DNA of 64,000 nt from NCBI RefSeq assembly GCF_014873535.1, contig NZ_JADBEF010000001.1, positions 9,509,172-9,573,171 of the forward strand, in the 5' to 3' direction. The first letter of the stretch is position 1; each line of letters opens with the position of its first letter. Source of the stretch: Nonomuraea africana (GTDB taxonomy: Bacteria > Actinomycetota > Actinomycetes > Streptosporangiales > Streptosporangiaceae). The translations under genes were made by a program, and so were the position numbers. Positions 8,929-15,806 of this stretch are shown piece after piece. The notes under the pieces are model-generated. The model was not told the DNA's origin. It searched no databases and was given only the letters and a program-made list of their open reading frames with translations.

Positions 8929-9843
8929 ATGACATTCATGCCGGTTACCGCGCCGCAGCAGTACGGCCAGCAGGGAGGTTCGCTCGGCGGCCAGGGCGGA
9001 AGCTCCCTGGGTGGTCTGCCATTCCAGGCCCAGCAGCAGGGCCCGCAGCAGGGCCCGCAGCAGGGCCCGCAGCAGTACGGGCAGCAGATTCCGCCGCAAC
9101 TTCAGCAGCAGTACGGGCAGCAGGGTATGGCGCCGATGGGGCTTGGCGGCACGCTGGGTGGTGCGCTCGGCGGGGCGATCGGGGGCCAGGACGCGGGTTC
9201 GTTCGGCGGCCAGGTCGGCTTCCCGGGTGGTCTGCCATTCCAGCCTCAGCAGCAGGGCCCGCAGCAGTACGGCCAGCAGATGCCGCAGGATCTCCAGCAG
9301 CAGCAGCAGTACGGCCAGCAGATGCAGGGCGAGCAGATCATGCCGCAGGAGCACGTGCTGAACCCGGTGAGCTTCTGGAGCAAGATCGCCCGCTGCGGCA
9401 TCCAGTACGGCCTGCCGGTCGTCCGGCAGATCCTCGCGAGCATCCAGGAACCGCAGCAGGTTCCGCAGCAGTACGGCCAGCAGGGCCAGGCCGGCCCGCA
9501 GCAGTTGGGCCAGCAGATTCCGCAGTACGGCCAGCAGATTCCGCAGTACGGCCAGCAGGGCCAGGCCGGCCCGCAGCAGTTGGGCCAGCAGATTCCGCAG
9601 TACGGCCAGCAGGGCCAGGCCGGCCCGCAGCAGTTGGGCCAGCAGATTCCGCAGTACGGCCAGCAGATTCCGCAGTACGGCCAGCAGGGCCAGGCCGGCC
9701 CGCAGCAGTTGGGCCAGCAGATTCCGCAGTACGGCCAGCAGGGCCAGGCCGGCCCGCAGCAGTTGGGCCAGCAGATTCCGCAGTACGGCCAGCAGAGCCA
9801 GGCCGGCCCGCAGCAGACGTCGGCGCTTGCCGGCGTCAGGTAG
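8929..9843 (+). CDS. Gln/Gly/Pro-rich low-complexity repeat protein
   Basis: 304 aa, not assigned to any family I know. By my count about 100 residues are Gln; Gly, Pro and Tyr make up most of the rest and charged residues are almost absent. The sequence is organised around 13 copies of YGQQ. Residues 1-140 hold irregular repeats with a duplicated GLPFQxQQQGPQQ block. Residues about 141-173 form the only ordinary segment, apparently helical (NPVSFWSKIARCGIQYGLP, then a VVRQILASIQ helix). Residues 186-289 are near-perfect repeats of 18 or 25 aa. No signal peptide or membrane segment. GGGGGAGA upstream of ATG 8929 is a good ribosome site. First gene of a unit with a subtilase. Confidence 0.85.
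   Translation: MTFMPVTAPQQYGQQGGSLGGQGGSSLGGLPFQAQQQGPQQGPQQGPQQYGQQIPPQLQQQYGQQGMAPMGLGGTLGGALGGAIGGQDAGSFGGQVGFPGGLPFQPQQQGPQQYGQQMPQDLQQQQQYGQQMQGEQIMPQEHVLNPVSFWSKIARCGIQYGLPVVRQILASIQEPQQVPQQYGQQGQAGPQQLGQQIPQYGQQIPQYGQQGQAGPQQLGQQIPQYGQQGQAGPQQLGQQIPQYGQQIPQYGQQGQAGPQQLGQQIPQYGQQGQAGPQQLGQQIPQYGQQSQAGPQQTSALAGVR
9481..9804 (+). repeat. In-frame tandem repeats of 54 and 75 bp
   Basis: Repeat units start at 9481, 9556, 9610, 9685, 9739 and 9793 (partial), giving spacings of 75, 54, 75, 54 and 54 bases. Each encodes GQAGPQQLGQQIPQYGQQ, and the 75-base form adds one more IPQYGQQ. Copies are almost identical at the DNA level, which points to recent expansion by slippage or unequal crossover. 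Confidence 0.95.
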
Positions 9844-9856
9844 TGAACGAGGCGAA

Positions 9857-10156
9857 ATGGAACCGATGGTCGGGCAGGGGCACTGGTCGGGTATGGCTCT
9901 CGGGGGAGTCGCTGTCGCGCCTGGCATGGCGCAGGCAGGTCAGTTGCAGACGCAGTGCGCGATGGCGCTGCGGCAACTGCATGGTTGGCTTCAGGCGGCG
10001 GTTCCGCAAGCGCCGCAGCTCGCGGAGTTCATCCCGCTGACGGTCCAGGCGGTGCGCCTGTATCGGTCAGCACAGTACGAGGCATGCTTGGCTCAGATTC
10101 AGCAGGTGGTCAACCTGATCGGCAGGGCCGGTCAGCAGAACCTGCCGCCACTGTGA
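9857..10156 (+). CDS. Small helical protein of unknown function
   Basis: 99 aa, no family recognised. A Gly/Ala/Met-rich N-terminus (residues 1-28) is followed by two or three amphipathic helices (about 30-50 and 55-90: LAEFIPLTVQAVRLYRSAQY and CLAQIQQVVNLIGRAG), somewhat TPR-like in feel but too short for a call. I chose ATG 9857 because GAGGCG lies just before it; an upstream in-frame ATG at 9827 would overlap the repeat gene. It is 13 bases after the repeat gene and its stop overlaps the GTG of the next gene, so it is firmly in the unit. Confidence 0.75.
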   Translation: MEPMVGQGHWSGMALGGVAVAPGMAQAGQLQTQCAMALRQLHGWLQAAVPQAPQLAEFIPLTVQAVRLYRSAQYEACLAQIQQVVNLIGRAGQQNLPPL

Positions 10157-10422
10157 TCAAGCCATCGCAGGCGCCCGGACCGGCTGGTGGCCGGTCCGGG
10201 CTCATGCCGTACATGATCGGCGGTGCGGAGCCATCGCTGCTCGCGGAGCTGGCGCGGACGCTTCGTGATGATCCCGAGGTGACGGTACGGCGGATCATGG
10301 GGGCGGCGGATCGGCCGAGTCTGCTCGCGGTGGACATGACTCCGGCCCGTGCCGAGGCGCTGAAGGCGCTGTATGGACCGCGGTTGACGATCGAGCCGGA
10401 TTCCCCCGTTGAGCCCTACTAG
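10153..10422 (+). CDS. Free-standing subtilase-propeptide-like (I9-like) protein
   Basis: 89 aa, starting at GTG 10153 which overlaps the previous stop (GTGA). Residues about 22-89 line up by eye with the N-terminal domain of the protease encoded next: YMIGG with YIAAV, RDDPEVTVRRIM with ERDPQVQVHRQL, AVDMTPARAEALKALYG with IAEMTREHATVLSQQLP, and IEPDSPVEPY with IERDRLLTY. That pattern is the alpha/beta layout of inhibitor-I9-type propeptides. Known free-standing I9 proteins inhibit or help fold subtilases in trans, so the likely partner is the adjacent protease. The alignment is mine and needs a profile search. Confidence 0.7.
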   Translation: MIKPSQAPGPAGGRSGLMPYMIGGAEPSLLAELARTLRDDPEVTVRRIMGAADRPSLLAVDMTPARAEALKALYGPRLTIEPDSPVEPY

Positions 10423-10458
10423 CACATCAGTGTGATCTCTCAAGAGAGTTGAGACGCA

Positions 10459-12312
10459 ATGAGCGGTAACGGTAATCCCAAGCACGATGATGGGCAGCGG
10501 CGGCCCCGCTCGTCCGGCCGGGCCAAGCAACCCCAGGAGGTGCAGTCGCGACCGCGGCGCTACATAGCGGCGGTTCTGCCTCAGCCGTACTTGGCGGCCA
10601 AGGGTGTGCTCGCCTCTCCTCTCGAGCCCGCGGCCCTGAACGAGCTGCTCGAGCGAGACCCGCAGGTGCAGGTGCATCGGCAGCTGGAGATGCCGGACCG
10701 GGTCGGGACACTGGGTACAGGGGGCGTGTCCTTTCCCCACGTGACGATCGCCGAGATGACCCGCGAGCACGCGACGGTGCTCAGCCAGCAGCTGCCCCAG
10801 GTGCACATCGAGCGTGACCGGCTGCTCACCTACACGCAGCTGTCCAGCATGCCGCGCAGGGCCACGCGCCGTCAGATGGTCCTGCCCGTCGGCGTCGAGG
10901 CGACCTTCACCTTCCTGGTCACCGACACGGAGGGCAACCCGATCCCTGACGCGACCGTTCTGGTCAACGGGTATCTCTGGCCCGCGCAGACGGTCACCGG
11001 GCCGGATGGGCGGGGCAAGGTCACGCTGACCGGGGAAACGCCGGAGTCGATCGCCAGTGTGCAGGTCAAACCCACCGGCGGGTTCTGGAGTCTGCTGATA
11101 GACCGGCCGGCCCTGAAGACGGACCTGGACAACCTGATCGTGGTCAGGAAGCTGTCGGACAGCTTCGCGGACTTCCCCGACCAGCAGAGGTTCGGGTGGG
11201 GACAGCAGGCCATGCAGCTGCACCGGCTACCTCCCACGTTCCGCGGGGCGGGGGTGAAGATCGCGGTTATCGACTCGGGCGTGGACGCGGAGCACACCGA
11301 CCTGGCCGGCGAGGTGACCGAAGGGTGCGACCTGTCCGGCCGCAAGGCCGGCGGGTGGAAGGTGGACACCGTCCATCACGGCTCGCACTGCGCAGGAGTC
11401 ATCACCGGCGCCGACAACGACGAGGGCATTGTCGGCTTCGCCGTGGAGGCGCAGGTCCACGCCTGCAAGATCTTCCCCGGCGGCCGGCTCAGCGATCTCA
11501 TCGAGGCGCTTGACTACTGCATCGACAAGGAGATCGACGTCGTCAACCTGAGCCTCGGCACCAAGGAGTTCTCCCCGCTGGTCGCGGCCAAGATCGAAGA
11601 GGCCCGAAACGCGGGTGTCGCGTGCGTCGTCGCGGCAGGCAACGACGGCGGCGCGGTCAACTTCCCCGGCAACATGCCCATCGTGCTGACTGTGGCCGCG
11701 ATCGGCAAGGCTGACGCGTTCCCCGACGACAGCACGCACGCTGACCAGATCCGTGAACCGCGAACCATCGACGGGTACTTCTCCCCCGAGTTCACCTGTT
11801 TCGGTCCCGAGATCGATGTCTGCGCGCCGGGCGTGGCGATCCTGTCGTCGGTACCGCCGGACAGCTACGCGGCGTGGGACGGCACATCCATGGCCGCACC
11901 CCATGTCACCGGTCTGGCCGCGCTCGTTCTCGCCCACCACGGCGACTTCCGGGACGGATTCGGCACCCGGGACGCCCGCCGCGTCGACCGCCTGTTCCAG
12001 ATCATCAAGTCCAGCTGTACGCCGCTGAACCTCGGCGATCCGCACCGCACAGGAGCGGGGCTGCCCGATGCGATGCGCGCTCTGGCACCGGCGCTGACCG
12101 GCGTCACCCCGCAGTCGCTCCTGGACCAGCTCGCCGGCGAGATGATCTGGGCCGGACTGCTCCCGGTCGCACCGGCTCCCGCCCCTGTCCCCATGCAGGG
12201 GATCGGCCCCCAGTGGCAGCCCGCGACGAGCGGCCAGGCCGCGCTCGCGCAGCTCAGCGGAGAAATGTACGCGGCCGGCCTCATCGCTCCCGGCTCGTCC
12301 GGCTGGCAGTAA
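10459..12312 (+). CDS. Subtilisin-like serine protease (S8) without secretion signal
   Basis: 617 aa. Catalytic triad: D272 (AVIDSGVD), H307 (HHGSHCAGV) and S477 (DGTSMAAPHVTGLAAL); AAGNDGG supplies the oxyanion Asn. Residues 1-32 are polar and basic with no signal peptide. Residues about 33-121 resemble an I9-type propeptide. Residues about 145-225 look like a carboxypeptidase-regulatory/Ig-like beta domain (TFTFLVTDTEGNPIPDATVL). The C-terminus after the catalytic domain holds a duplicated motif LxQL(A/S)GEMxxAGL (about 554-568 and 595-609) joined by a Pro/Ala linker. It is the last gene of the unit, 36 bases after the small propeptide-like gene. Probably intracellular; substrate unknown. 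Confidence 0.9.
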   Translation: MSGNGNPKHDDGQRRPRSSGRAKQPQEVQSRPRRYIAAVLPQPYLAAKGVLASPLEPAALNELLERDPQVQVHRQLEMPDRVGTLGTGGVSFPHVTIAEMTREHATVLSQQLPQVHIERDRLLTYTQLSSMPRRATRRQMVLPVGVEATFTFLVTDTEGNPIPDATVLVNGYLWPAQTVTGPDGRGKVTLTGETPESIASVQVKPTGGFWSLLIDRPALKTDLDNLIVVRKLSDSFADFPDQQRFGWGQQAMQLHRLPPTFRGAGVKIAVIDSGVDAEHTDLAGEVTEGCDLSGRKAGGWKVDTVHHGSHCAGVITGADNDEGIVGFAVEAQVHACKIFPGGRLSDLIEALDYCIDKEIDVVNLSLGTKEFSPLVAAKIEEARNAGVACVVAAGNDGGAVNFPGNMPIVLTVAAIGKADAFPDDSTHADQIREPRTIDGYFSPEFTCFGPEIDVCAPGVAILSSVPPDSYAAWDGTSMAAPHVTGLAALVLAHHGDFRDGFGTRDARRVDRLFQIIKSSCTPLNLGDPHRTGAGLPDAMRALAPALTGVTPQSLLDQLAGEMIWAGLLPVAPAPAPVPMQGIGPQWQPATSGQAALAQLSGEMYAAGLIAPGSSGWQ

Positions 12313-12382
12313 GGTCACGCTCCTTCCACCGCAAGATGTGCCGACGCCTGCCGTGCGCCCTTGTTACGCACGGTGCGCCGCG

Positions 12383-12423
12383 CCGAACTGCCCGGCACCG
12401 GGATCGGGTGCCGGGCAGTTCGG
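12383..12423. terminator. Bidirectional hairpin terminator
   Basis: A perfect 17-bp stem (12383-12399 with 12407-12423; core CCGAACTGCCCGGCACC) with a 7-nt loop and no U-tract. It lies between the convergent protease gene and FAD oxidoreductase gene and can stop both. Confidence 0.8.
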
Positions 12424-12466
12424 GCTTCCACGCCGGCCGCCGCCGTGGAGGACTGGAGGCGACCGG

Positions 12467-13870
12467 TCAAGAGTCGAAGCCGAGGCCCATCCGGTCGAGC
12501 GTGCGCAGCCAGAGGTTACGCCTGCCCTGGTGCTGGTCGGCCTGGGCGATCGACCACCGGGTGAACTGGATCACCCCCGACCGCACGGGCTCGGGCGGGA
12601 ACGGGATCGGCTTCTCGCGCACCATCGCCAGCTCGGTCCGCTCGGTGCGCTCGCCCGAGAGCAGGTCGAGCATCACGTTGGCGCCGAACCTCGTCGCGCC
12701 GACCCCCATGCCGGTGTAGCCGACGGCGTAGGCGAGGCGGCCGCCGTGCGCCTGTCCGTAGAAGGCGCTGAAGCGGCTGCAGGTGTCGATGACGCCGCCC
12801 CACCTGTGCGTGAAGCTCAGCTCCGACAGCTGGGGGAAGGTGTCGTAGAAGTGTCCCGCCAGCTTGACGAAGGTCTCGTCGCGCTGGTCGTACTCCTCCT
12901 TGACCTTGCCTCCGTTGTAGTAGACGGCGTCGTAGCCGCCCCACAGGATGCGGTTGTCGTCGGTCAGCCGGTAGTAGTGGAACTGGTTGCCGGAGTCGCC
13001 GACGCCCTGCCTGTTGTGCCACCCGACGGAGGCCAGCTGCGCCTCCGACATCGGCTCGGTCATCAGCGCGTAGTCGTAGACCGGCACCAGGAAGTGCTTG
13101 AGACGCTTCAGCAGCGGCGGGAAGACGCCGGTGCCGAGTGCGACCTTGCCCGCCCTGGCCACGCCGTACGGCGTGCGCAGGTCGATCGTGACGCCGTTGT
13201 CGTCCAGCGACCTGACGGGGCTGCGCTCGTAGATGCGCACCCCGACCTTGAGGCAGGCCTCGCGCAGCCCCCACGCCAGGCGGGCGGGGTCGACCATCGC
13301 GCAGCCACTGCGCTCCCACAGTCCGCCGAGGTAGGTGGGCGAGTCGACCTCGGCCCGCACCTGCTCCTGGTCCAGCGGGACGTAGTCGAGCCCGAGGTCC
13401 TGGATCAGGTCGAGGTGTTCGGCCAGGTCGTCGAGCTGCCACGGCTCGGTGGCGACGTGCAGCTCGCCGGTGCGCTCGAAGGAGCAGTCGACGCCGTAAC
13501 GCCGCAGCGTCTGCTCGATCTCGTCGAGGTTCTCGACGCCCATGCGCTCGAGGCGGTCGATGTCCTGCGGCCACCTGTCGAGGCCGTTGGCGAGGCCGTG
13601 CGTCAGCGTCGCCATGCAGAACCCGCCGTTGCGGCCGGTGGCCGCCCAGCCGATCCTGCGTCCCTCCAGCAGGACGACGTCCTGCCCTGGGTCTCTCTCC
13701 TTGGCCATCAGGGCGGTCCACAGCCCCGAGAAGCCGCCGCCCACCACGACGAGATCGGCTCGCGTGTTGCCGATGAGCCTTTTGAGCGGCTCGGGCCTGG
13801 CCGGAGTGTCCAGCCAGTACGGCTTGCGCTCCGCGTCAGCAAGAGCCTTCAGCGGATCCACACATCTCAC
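12467..13870 (-). CDS. FAD-dependent oxidoreductase, gamma-glutamylputrescine oxidase-like
   Basis: 467 aa DAO-fold flavoenzyme. The dinucleotide motif is VVVGGGFSGLWTALMAKERDP (residues about 40-60), followed by RRIGWAATGRNGGF and a C-terminal YAVGYTGMGVGATRFG FAD-contact motif. This arrangement matches PuuB-type amine oxidases, which oxidise putrescine derivatives to aldehydes. It lies downstream of a PotABCD-like polyamine importer and an aldehyde dehydrogenase on the same strand, which supports polyamine catabolism. A 298-base gap with a terminator separates it from potC, so it may have its own promoter. Confidence 0.85.
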   Translation of the reverse strand: MRCVDPLKALADAERKPYWLDTPARPEPLKRLIGNTRADLVVVGGGFSGLWTALMAKERDPGQDVVLLEGRRIGWAATGRNGGFCMATLTHGLANGLDRWPQDIDRLERMGVENLDEIEQTLRRYGVDCSFERTGELHVATEPWQLDDLAEHLDLIQDLGLDYVPLDQEQVRAEVDSPTYLGGLWERSGCAMVDPARLAWGLREACLKVGVRIYERSPVRSLDDNGVTIDLRTPYGVARAGKVALGTGVFPPLLKRLKHFLVPVYDYALMTEPMSEAQLASVGWHNRQGVGDSGNQFHYYRLTDDNRILWGGYDAVYYNGGKVKEEYDQRDETFVKLAGHFYDTFPQLSELSFTHRWGGVIDTCSRFSAFYGQAHGGRLAYAVGYTGMGVGATRFGANVMLDLLSGERTERTELAMVREKPIPFPPEPVRSGVIQFTRWSIAQADQHQGRRNLWLRTLDRMGLGFDS

Positions 13871-14031
13871 ATCCCTACGTGAGTGTCATCTCTGAATGAA
13901 TTGATTGCCCGATCAGTCAGTTGACCGCGCGCGGGTTCCCCCCGCCTGAATCCGATCTCGCCTCCCTGTTCCTTGCCAAGGTCTCGCAGGATCCCTCCGG
14001 CCACGGATACCACCGAAAGCCCAGGGACCCC

Positions 14032-14130
14032 GCATTACTAATGAGAAACGTGCGGGGAACCGCCGAAAGACAGTTGGACCAGGTCAGACGTTTGGATGCG
14101 GTCCATTACGCACGTTTCTCATTAGTATGC
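14032..14130. repeat. Long inverted repeat, possible mini-element
   Basis: Arms of about 22 bases, GCATTACTAATGAGAAACG plus TGCG (14032-14054) against its complement ending at 14130, with a single bulged T, flank a 54-base centre. The perfect core is 19 bp (14036-14054 with 14109-14127). The AT-rich arms stand out from the surrounding GC-rich DNA. No gene is visible between 13871 and 14134. Confidence 0.75.
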
Positions 14131-14134
14131 CGAA

Positions 14135-14156
14135 ATCCCCCGCCGAAGCGGGGGAT
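14135..14156 (-). terminator. Hairpin terminator after potC
   Basis: ATCCCCCGC (14135-14143) pairs with GCGGGGGAT (14148-14156) around a CGAA loop, 12 bases beyond the potC stop. A GNRA-like tetraloop hairpin of this kind is stable; there is no clear U-tract. Confidence 0.7.
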
Positions 14157-14168
14157 CACGGTCGCTTT

Positions 14169-14954
14169 CTAGGTGCGGCGTCTCGCGGTGACCGAGTTGA
14201 TCACCGCGATCGCGACGCCCACCGCGAAGATGAGTGTTCCCAGGATATTCACCTGGGGTGGGACACCGATGCGGGTGGCCCCCCAGATCCACAGCGGGAA
14301 CGTCTGCATCGCGCCGCTGGTGAACTGGGTGATGACGAAGTCGTCGATGGACAGGGCGAAGGCCAGCAGCGCCCCCGCCACGACCCCGGGGAGGATCATC
14401 GGGAAGGTGATCCGCCAGAAGGTCGTCCACGTGGAGGCTCCCAGGTCGCGGGCGGCCTCCTCGAGCGAAGGGTCGAGCCCGACCACGCGGGCCCGCACCG
14501 TGATCGCCACGAACGACAGACAGAACAGCACGTGGGCGATGAGCGCGGTCGTGAAGCCCATGTCCACACCCGTGCTCACGAACAGCGACAGCAGCGAGGC
14601 GCCCATGACCAGTTCGGGCGAGGAGATCGCGGCGAACATGATCAGGTTCGTCGCGCCCTGACCCTTGAACCTGTAGCGGCCGAGCGCGAGGCCCATCAGC
14701 GTGCCGAGCACGGTTGTGATCACCACGCAGATCACCGCGAGCTGGATCGAGTTGATCATCGCGTCGGTCAGGTCCGGATACTCGTCGAGCCGTCCCCACC
14801 ACTTGAACGTGAAGCCCTGCCAGGAGACGTTCGACTTGCTCTGGGTGTCGTTGAAGCCGAACGCGATCATGACGGCGATGGGCAGGAACAGCCAGGCGAT
14901 GATCAACCAGACGTAGCCGAACAGCAGCCGGTCGGCGAGTTTGCGCTTCCTCAT
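14169..14954 (-). CDS. potC: Spermidine/putrescine ABC transporter permease PotC-like
   Basis: 261 aa, six hydrophobic segments. EAA loop LEEAARDLGASTWTTFWRIT. Second membrane subunit of a polyamine importer. The ATG at 14954 overlaps the potB stop (ATGA), so the permeases are coupled. The family also includes permeases for other small cations; the identity rests on gene order and on the adjacent oxidase and dehydrogenase. Confidence 0.9.
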   Translation of the reverse strand: MRKRKLADRLLFGYVWLIIAWLFLPIAVMIAFGFNDTQSKSNVSWQGFTFKWWGRLDEYPDLTDAMINSIQLAVICVVITTVLGTLMGLALGRYRFKGQGATNLIMFAAISSPELVMGASLLSLFVSTGVDMGFTTALIAHVLFCLSFVAITVRARVVGLDPSLEEAARDLGASTWTTFWRITFPMILPGVVAGALLAFALSIDDFVITQFTSGAMQTFPLWIWGATRIGVPPQVNILGTLIFAVGVAIAVINSVTARRRT

Positions 14955-15802
14955 CGGGCCGCCGCCTCCAGCACGTTCTCGGTGCCCAGCGCCTTGGCGT
15001 AAGCGAAGATGCCCACGAGCATCGCGGCCATCAGCGTGAACGACAGCGCGGCGGCGGACGGGTAGTCGTTGTTGACCAGGTACTTCGTCTGGATGATGTT
15101 GCCGATCATCGTGTTCTGCGGCCCTCCGAGGATGCCCGCGTTCACGTAGTCGGCCGTCATCGGGACGAACGTCATCAGCACCCCGGCGAACACGCCGGGC
15201 AGCGACAACGGCAGCACGACCTTGCGGAAGGCCGCGCTCCTGGTCGCGTAGAGATCCTGCGCCGCCTCGACGCTGCGCGGGTCCACCCGTTCCAGCGCCA
15301 CGTAGATCGGCAGGATCATGAACGGCAGGTAGTTGTAGACCAGGCCGCCGACCACCGCGACCGACGTCTGCAGCACGTGGAAGTCCTCGGGCAGCAGGCC
15401 GGACGCCTTCAGCGGCGCCAGCACGATGCCCTCGTCGGCCAGCAGGAACTTCCACGACACCGTGCGCAGCACGAAGGAGACGAAGAAGGGCAGCAGGACG
15501 AGCAGCAGATAGGTGGACTTCCGCGAGCCGCCCTTGAACGCGATCCAGTAGGCGATCGGATAGGCGAGCGCGATCGCGATGATCGTGCCCGCCAGGCCGT
15601 AGCCGACCGAGCGCAGGAACTGGGTCTGGAACAGCACCAGGGTGTCGGCGTAGTTGGCGAAGTTGAAGGTCTGGGTGAACCCGTCGACCACGTTCCCCTC
15701 CTGGGTGGACACCGAGGCCATGAAGACCATCGGCACCACCAGGAAGATCGCCAGCCACAGCCCACCTGGCAGGATCAGCAGGTAGGGGGTGAGCCGCTTC
15801 AT
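14951..15802 (-). CDS. potB: Spermidine/putrescine ABC transporter permease PotB-like
   Basis: 283 aa membrane permease: an N-terminal segment LILPGGLWLAIFLVVPMVFM, then five more. The coupling loop is VEAAQDLYATRSAAFRKVVL. It follows potD with only four bases between them and overlaps potC. Longer readings in the neighbouring frames are GC-driven shadows. Confidence 0.9.
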   Translation of the reverse strand: MKRLTPYLLILPGGLWLAIFLVVPMVFMASVSTQEGNVVDGFTQTFNFANYADTLVLFQTQFLRSVGYGLAGTIIAIALAYPIAYWIAFKGGSRKSTYLLLVLLPFFVSFVLRTVSWKFLLADEGIVLAPLKASGLLPEDFHVLQTSVAVVGGLVYNYLPFMILPIYVALERVDPRSVEAAQDLYATRSAAFRKVVLPLSLPGVFAGVLMTFVPMTADYVNAGILGGPQNTMIGNIIQTKYLVNNDYPSAAALSFTLMAAMLVGIFAYAKALGTENVLEAAAR

Positions 15803-15806
15803 GTCG

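Noticed and set aside
8709..8939. 76-aa minus-strand reading with a CHAC motif
   Set aside because: Only one Cys pair, no family likeness, and it would occupy the likely promoter region of the unit at 8929. Kept in mind because the DNA here is lower in GC.
9481..9804. Possible CRISPR-like array
   Set aside because: The repeats are in frame, contiguous and without variable spacers; they encode protein.
8839..9927. Long Leu-rich reading (repeated LLAVLRNLLAQLLRAG) on the minus strand
   Set aside because: It is the mirror of the Gln-rich repeats (CAG read as CTG). The plus strand has a good ribosome site, operon context and ordinary termini.
8929..10156. Gasdermin-type pore protein activated by the adjacent protease
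   Set aside because: Neither the repeat protein nor the 99-aa protein shows the beta-rich gasdermin core or its length; only the presence of a protease is shared.
12338..13882. 514-aa plus-strand reading opposite the FAD oxidoreductase
   Set aside because: Arg/Val/Gln-rich composition typical of antisense readings in high-GC DNA; the minus strand shows clear FAD motifs.
13921..14172. 83-aa reading across the inverted repeat after the oxidase gene
   Set aside because: It spans both arms of the repeat and the potC terminator and has no recognisable features.
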